Assembly (NCBI GenBank): GCA_963662905.2
Contig: CAXXFD010000003.1
Span: 62,001-126,000 of the forward strand
Length of the DNA: 64,000 bases
Source: G963662905 sp963662905
GTDB lineage: Bacteria; Bacteroidota; Bacteroidia; Bacteroidales; WRLA01
Direction of reading: 5' to 3'
Made by a program: the position numbers and the translations under genes. A model generated the notes under the pieces. The model made no database searches, was not told the DNA's origin, and saw nothing but the letters and a program-made list of their open reading frames with translations. Of this stretch, positions 62,069-64,000 are shown in pieces. Each line of letters opens with the position of its first letter. Position 1 is the stretch's first letter.

Positions 62069-62123
62069 TCGGCAGGGCCAGACTTTGAATTTGAACTTTA
62101 TAGAGCTTTATGAACAGGCACTA
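62069..62123 (-). repeat. Partial copy of the 6.95-kb MITE arm
   Basis: On the minus strand, TAGTGCCTGTTCATAAAG followed by CTATAAAGTTCAAATTCAA matches the right arm of the element at 6952-7142 (TAGTGCTTGTCCATAA ... CTATAAAGTTCAAATTCAA). It starts inside the stop codon of the C69 peptidase gene. A GAAACGG/CCGTTTC stem lies just beyond (about 62012-62061). Confidence 0.55.
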
Positions 62124-63761
62124 TATGCCTTGTTTGTTATTGGTATATTTTGTAATAAGCTTGATCCTTAAATCTTTAAACATTTTATGGATGTTTTCCA
62201 TACGCTCAATGGTAAGGGTATTGAGGCGTTCGGCAGCAAGCTTTGGATCCTCTTTGAGTAATTCCTGGATTTCTGCATCGAGGGCGGCCTGTTCATCAAA
62301 AAATGCCTGTTCGATCGGGTCGCGCATTTCGTGCAGGTCTTGCACAGCATCCTGCCAGCGCAGATAAAGCAGATTATCCACAAAATCAACGCACCAGCGG
62401 ATTGAATTATCATTATATTCCTCAGGGTCATAAGCTTTATAGCATGCTGCGATTTCGGTATTTCCGCTGTAAATTGGTACATAGGCGCTCGTAAAAGCAT
62501 TATCCACATAAAACCAGTAAACACCACCGATTGCATCAGGCAGCCAGCCTCTTAGTTGGGCAATCATTCCATATTCACCACGTGCACGGGCCACATTTCT
62601 ACGCCTGTTAATTTTAAGCAAACGACGCATTTCTTCGCGGGGAAATGGAGTTGCCAATGGACTCCGAACCATTTGTCCTTCTTTTCCGGGATAGAACCAG
62701 CCGGGCGCATTCTCTTTGTCGTAAATCGTTCCGCTGAAGGTGGAACGCTGAAAAGCCATGATATCCTGCACCTGCATTTTTTGTTTTGGCTGTGCAGAAA
62801 AAGGATAAATGCTCAAAGGCTCAACAAACTGTGTGTATTGATTTTCTCCGGCAAAAGGATTGGTAGTATAGCGGTTTGGCAGATTGGGCAAATCCGGACA
62901 GAACGTACTGTAAAACAGCCAAAAACGGCTGGTAGCCCATTCGCGTGGGACAGGGGCGTAGGCATCCTGCCAGATGAATGGCATGCCTGAATCAGGATCA
63001 TACCACCCGTGCTCAATGGCAACATCCTTATAGTTTTTCGAAACACGGAAATTCTTTTTGTCTTTTGGGTTGATTTGCTTGATGATACTCCAGTTGGGAA
63101 TGATGAGCACATGATCATCCGGAACGCGCTGAGCAGCCCATATAGCGCCGGGTTTTCCGCTTTCAGGTGTCCAGTCGTTGCCCACGCTGTAAACTTCGAG
63201 TACCCAGGCTTCTTCGGTATCGGCAATAACCAATGATTCGGATTCGCCACCGCATGAGGGACGAAATCCATACTCTTCGAGCAGGGCAGTGATAAGCTCA
63301 AGCGCATTTTCGGCTTTTTTGCAACGTTGCAGAGCAAAAGCCTGTGCCTGCTCAATGGTCATTATCTGGGCGCAGTTTTCCAGATCGAGCTTGAGTTCCT
63401 CGCGTTGTGAGAGTGTGCTTTCGCCAATAGCCAGCTGATGCTCATTCATCTGTGGGTAAGCGCTTTGGAAGTAACCATATGTTTCGGGTACCTGCGGAAT
63501 GTACCCCAGCACTTCGCCATAATCGCCTAGCGGACGGCCACTTTCAACCATGCCCCAGTAAATGGGTGCTTTGGCGTCTTTTTTAAATTTTTGTCCGGGC
63601 ACATAATGTACACGGCAATCCGGACCGGCATCTGTGTGTGATACGAGTACACTGCCGTCTTTGGTGGCATTTTTTCCTGCAACGATTACCGTGCAGGCGT
63701 TTGATGATAATCCATTGAGGATCAATCCGAAAGCGATAATAATTTCAAAAATATTTTTCAT
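62121..63761 (-). CDS. C69-family dipeptidase (PepD-like)
   Basis: 546 residues of the Ntn-hydrolase family C69. The signal peptide ends so that Cys23 in SSNACTVIVAGKNAT becomes the N-terminal nucleophile, the hallmark of these enzymes. Further family motifs are DGSVLVSHTDAG, QLAIGESTLSQR and ESLVIADTEEAWVLE. It should cleave dipeptides in the periplasm. It lies 4 bp after another peptidase gene on the same strand, so the two probably form an operon for peptide use. Confidence 0.94.
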   Translation of the reverse strand: MKNIFEIIIAFGLILNGLSSNACTVIVAGKNATKDGSVLVSHTDAGPDCRVHYVPGQKFKKDAKAPIYWGMVESGRPLGDYGEVLGYIPQVPETYGYFQSAYPQMNEHQLAIGESTLSQREELKLDLENCAQIMTIEQAQAFALQRCKKAENALELITALLEEYGFRPSCGGESESLVIADTEEAWVLEVYSVGNDWTPESGKPGAIWAAQRVPDDHVLIIPNWSIIKQINPKDKKNFRVSKNYKDVAIEHGWYDPDSGMPFIWQDAYAPVPREWATSRFWLFYSTFCPDLPNLPNRYTTNPFAGENQYTQFVEPLSIYPFSAQPKQKMQVQDIMAFQRSTFSGTIYDKENAPGWFYPGKEGQMVRSPLATPFPREEMRRLLKINRRRNVARARGEYGMIAQLRGWLPDAIGGVYWFYVDNAFTSAYVPIYSGNTEIAACYKAYDPEEYNDNSIRWCVDFVDNLLYLRWQDAVQDLHEMRDPIEQAFFDEQAALDAEIQELLKEDPKLAAERLNTLTIERMENIHKMFKDLRIKLITKYTNNKQGI

Positions 63762-63765
63762 AGGT

Positions 63766-64000
63766 TTATTTATTTACAGGGATTTCCATTTCGAGCCATT
63801 CCGAGAGTTTCTCAAATACTTGCTGTTTCTGTTCTTCGGGTAAATTACGGATGCGGGTGGCATGTGAACCGCCTTTTTTTACGATTTTCAGGTGATCGGT
63901 TTTATCGTCGGGCACAGCAGCTGAAGCCGACCAGGGATCGTATTCACCATAGATATACAGGATGCGGTCGCCGTGGTTTTTAATAAACGCATCCACTTCC
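63766..64000 (-). CDS. Secreted S28/S37-type serine peptidase, C-terminal part
   Basis: Only the last 78 or so codons are in the window, and the frame is open to the edge. They show the end of an alpha/beta-hydrolase: Asp in YIYGEYDPWSASA and His in GGSHATRIRNLP, the spacing seen in S28 and PS-10/S37 tripeptidyl aminopeptidases, then a helical EKLSEWLEM tail. The nucleophile Ser lies outside the window. It is upstream of, and probably co-transcribed with, the C69 dipeptidase. Confidence 0.7.
   Translation of the reverse strand, partial: EVDAFIKNHGDRILYIYGEYDPWSASAAVPDDKTDHLKIVKKGGSHATRIRNLPEEQKQQVFEKLSEWLEMEIPVNK

Overview
The window comes from a Bacteroidota chromosome, probably of the Bacteroidales/Marinilabiliales type. 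Signs of this are type IX secretion (T9SS) C-terminal sorting domains on three secreted proteins, a gingipain-like C25 peptidase, promoters of the TAnnTTTG type, weak ribosome binding sites and Bacteroidota mobile elements. Base composition is moderately AT-rich, and more so in the accessory part.

Layout. 1-9.5 kb is ordinary chromosome: an FMN TIM-barrel-like protein (cut by the window edge), a TPR histidine kinase, thiL, a DegT-type aminotransferase, a DUF1338 dioxygenase, a tRNA-Thr/tRNA-Tyr pair and a VC0807-type membrane protein. 9.5-31.2 kb is a hypervariable island: palindromic elements, a decayed tyrosine recombinase, a secreted hypothetical protein, a two-component system driving a PepSY-like lipoprotein, a broken DUF6934 gene with a small partner, a five-gene extended type I restriction-modification (R-M) operon, an IS1380 element inside hsdM, and an IS91-type element inside a T9SS-exported gene. 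Several units in this island are bracketed by short complementary GTTRRR...YYYAAC-like ends and structured attC-like segments, so the island looks like an integrase-less cassette array.

31.2-36.2 kb holds an SDR/TetR pair, DUF2809 and VOC genes, a hipBA pair and a GIY-YIG fragment. 36.2-39.8 kb is repeat-rich: a 443-bp non-autonomous element (second copy at 8.4 kb), eight tandem 113-bp modules derived from the 3' part of the adjacent tRNA-Pro, and an IS4-like transposase. 39.8-46.5 kb carries the C25 peptidase, a four-helix-bundle gene embedded in heptamer-type simple repeats, a histone-deacetylase-like hydrolase and an MBL hydrolase. 46.6-61 kb is signalling: a four-gene sensor operon including a degenerate kinase, an S9 peptidase, a T9SS protein, a Dus enzyme and a 1042-residue hybrid kinase. 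The right end has an EamA transporter and two exported peptidases.

The parts most likely to be new are: (1) the translationally coupled operon hsdR / HNH-DGQH fusion / hsdM / hsdS / membrane-anchored PIN protein, now silenced by an IS that could excise cleanly; (2) the cassette-like organisation of the island; (3) the tRNA-Pro 3'-half array; (4) the four-helix-bundle gene inside a microsatellite; and (5) matching activator-type promoters in front of the response regulator and PepSY genes.
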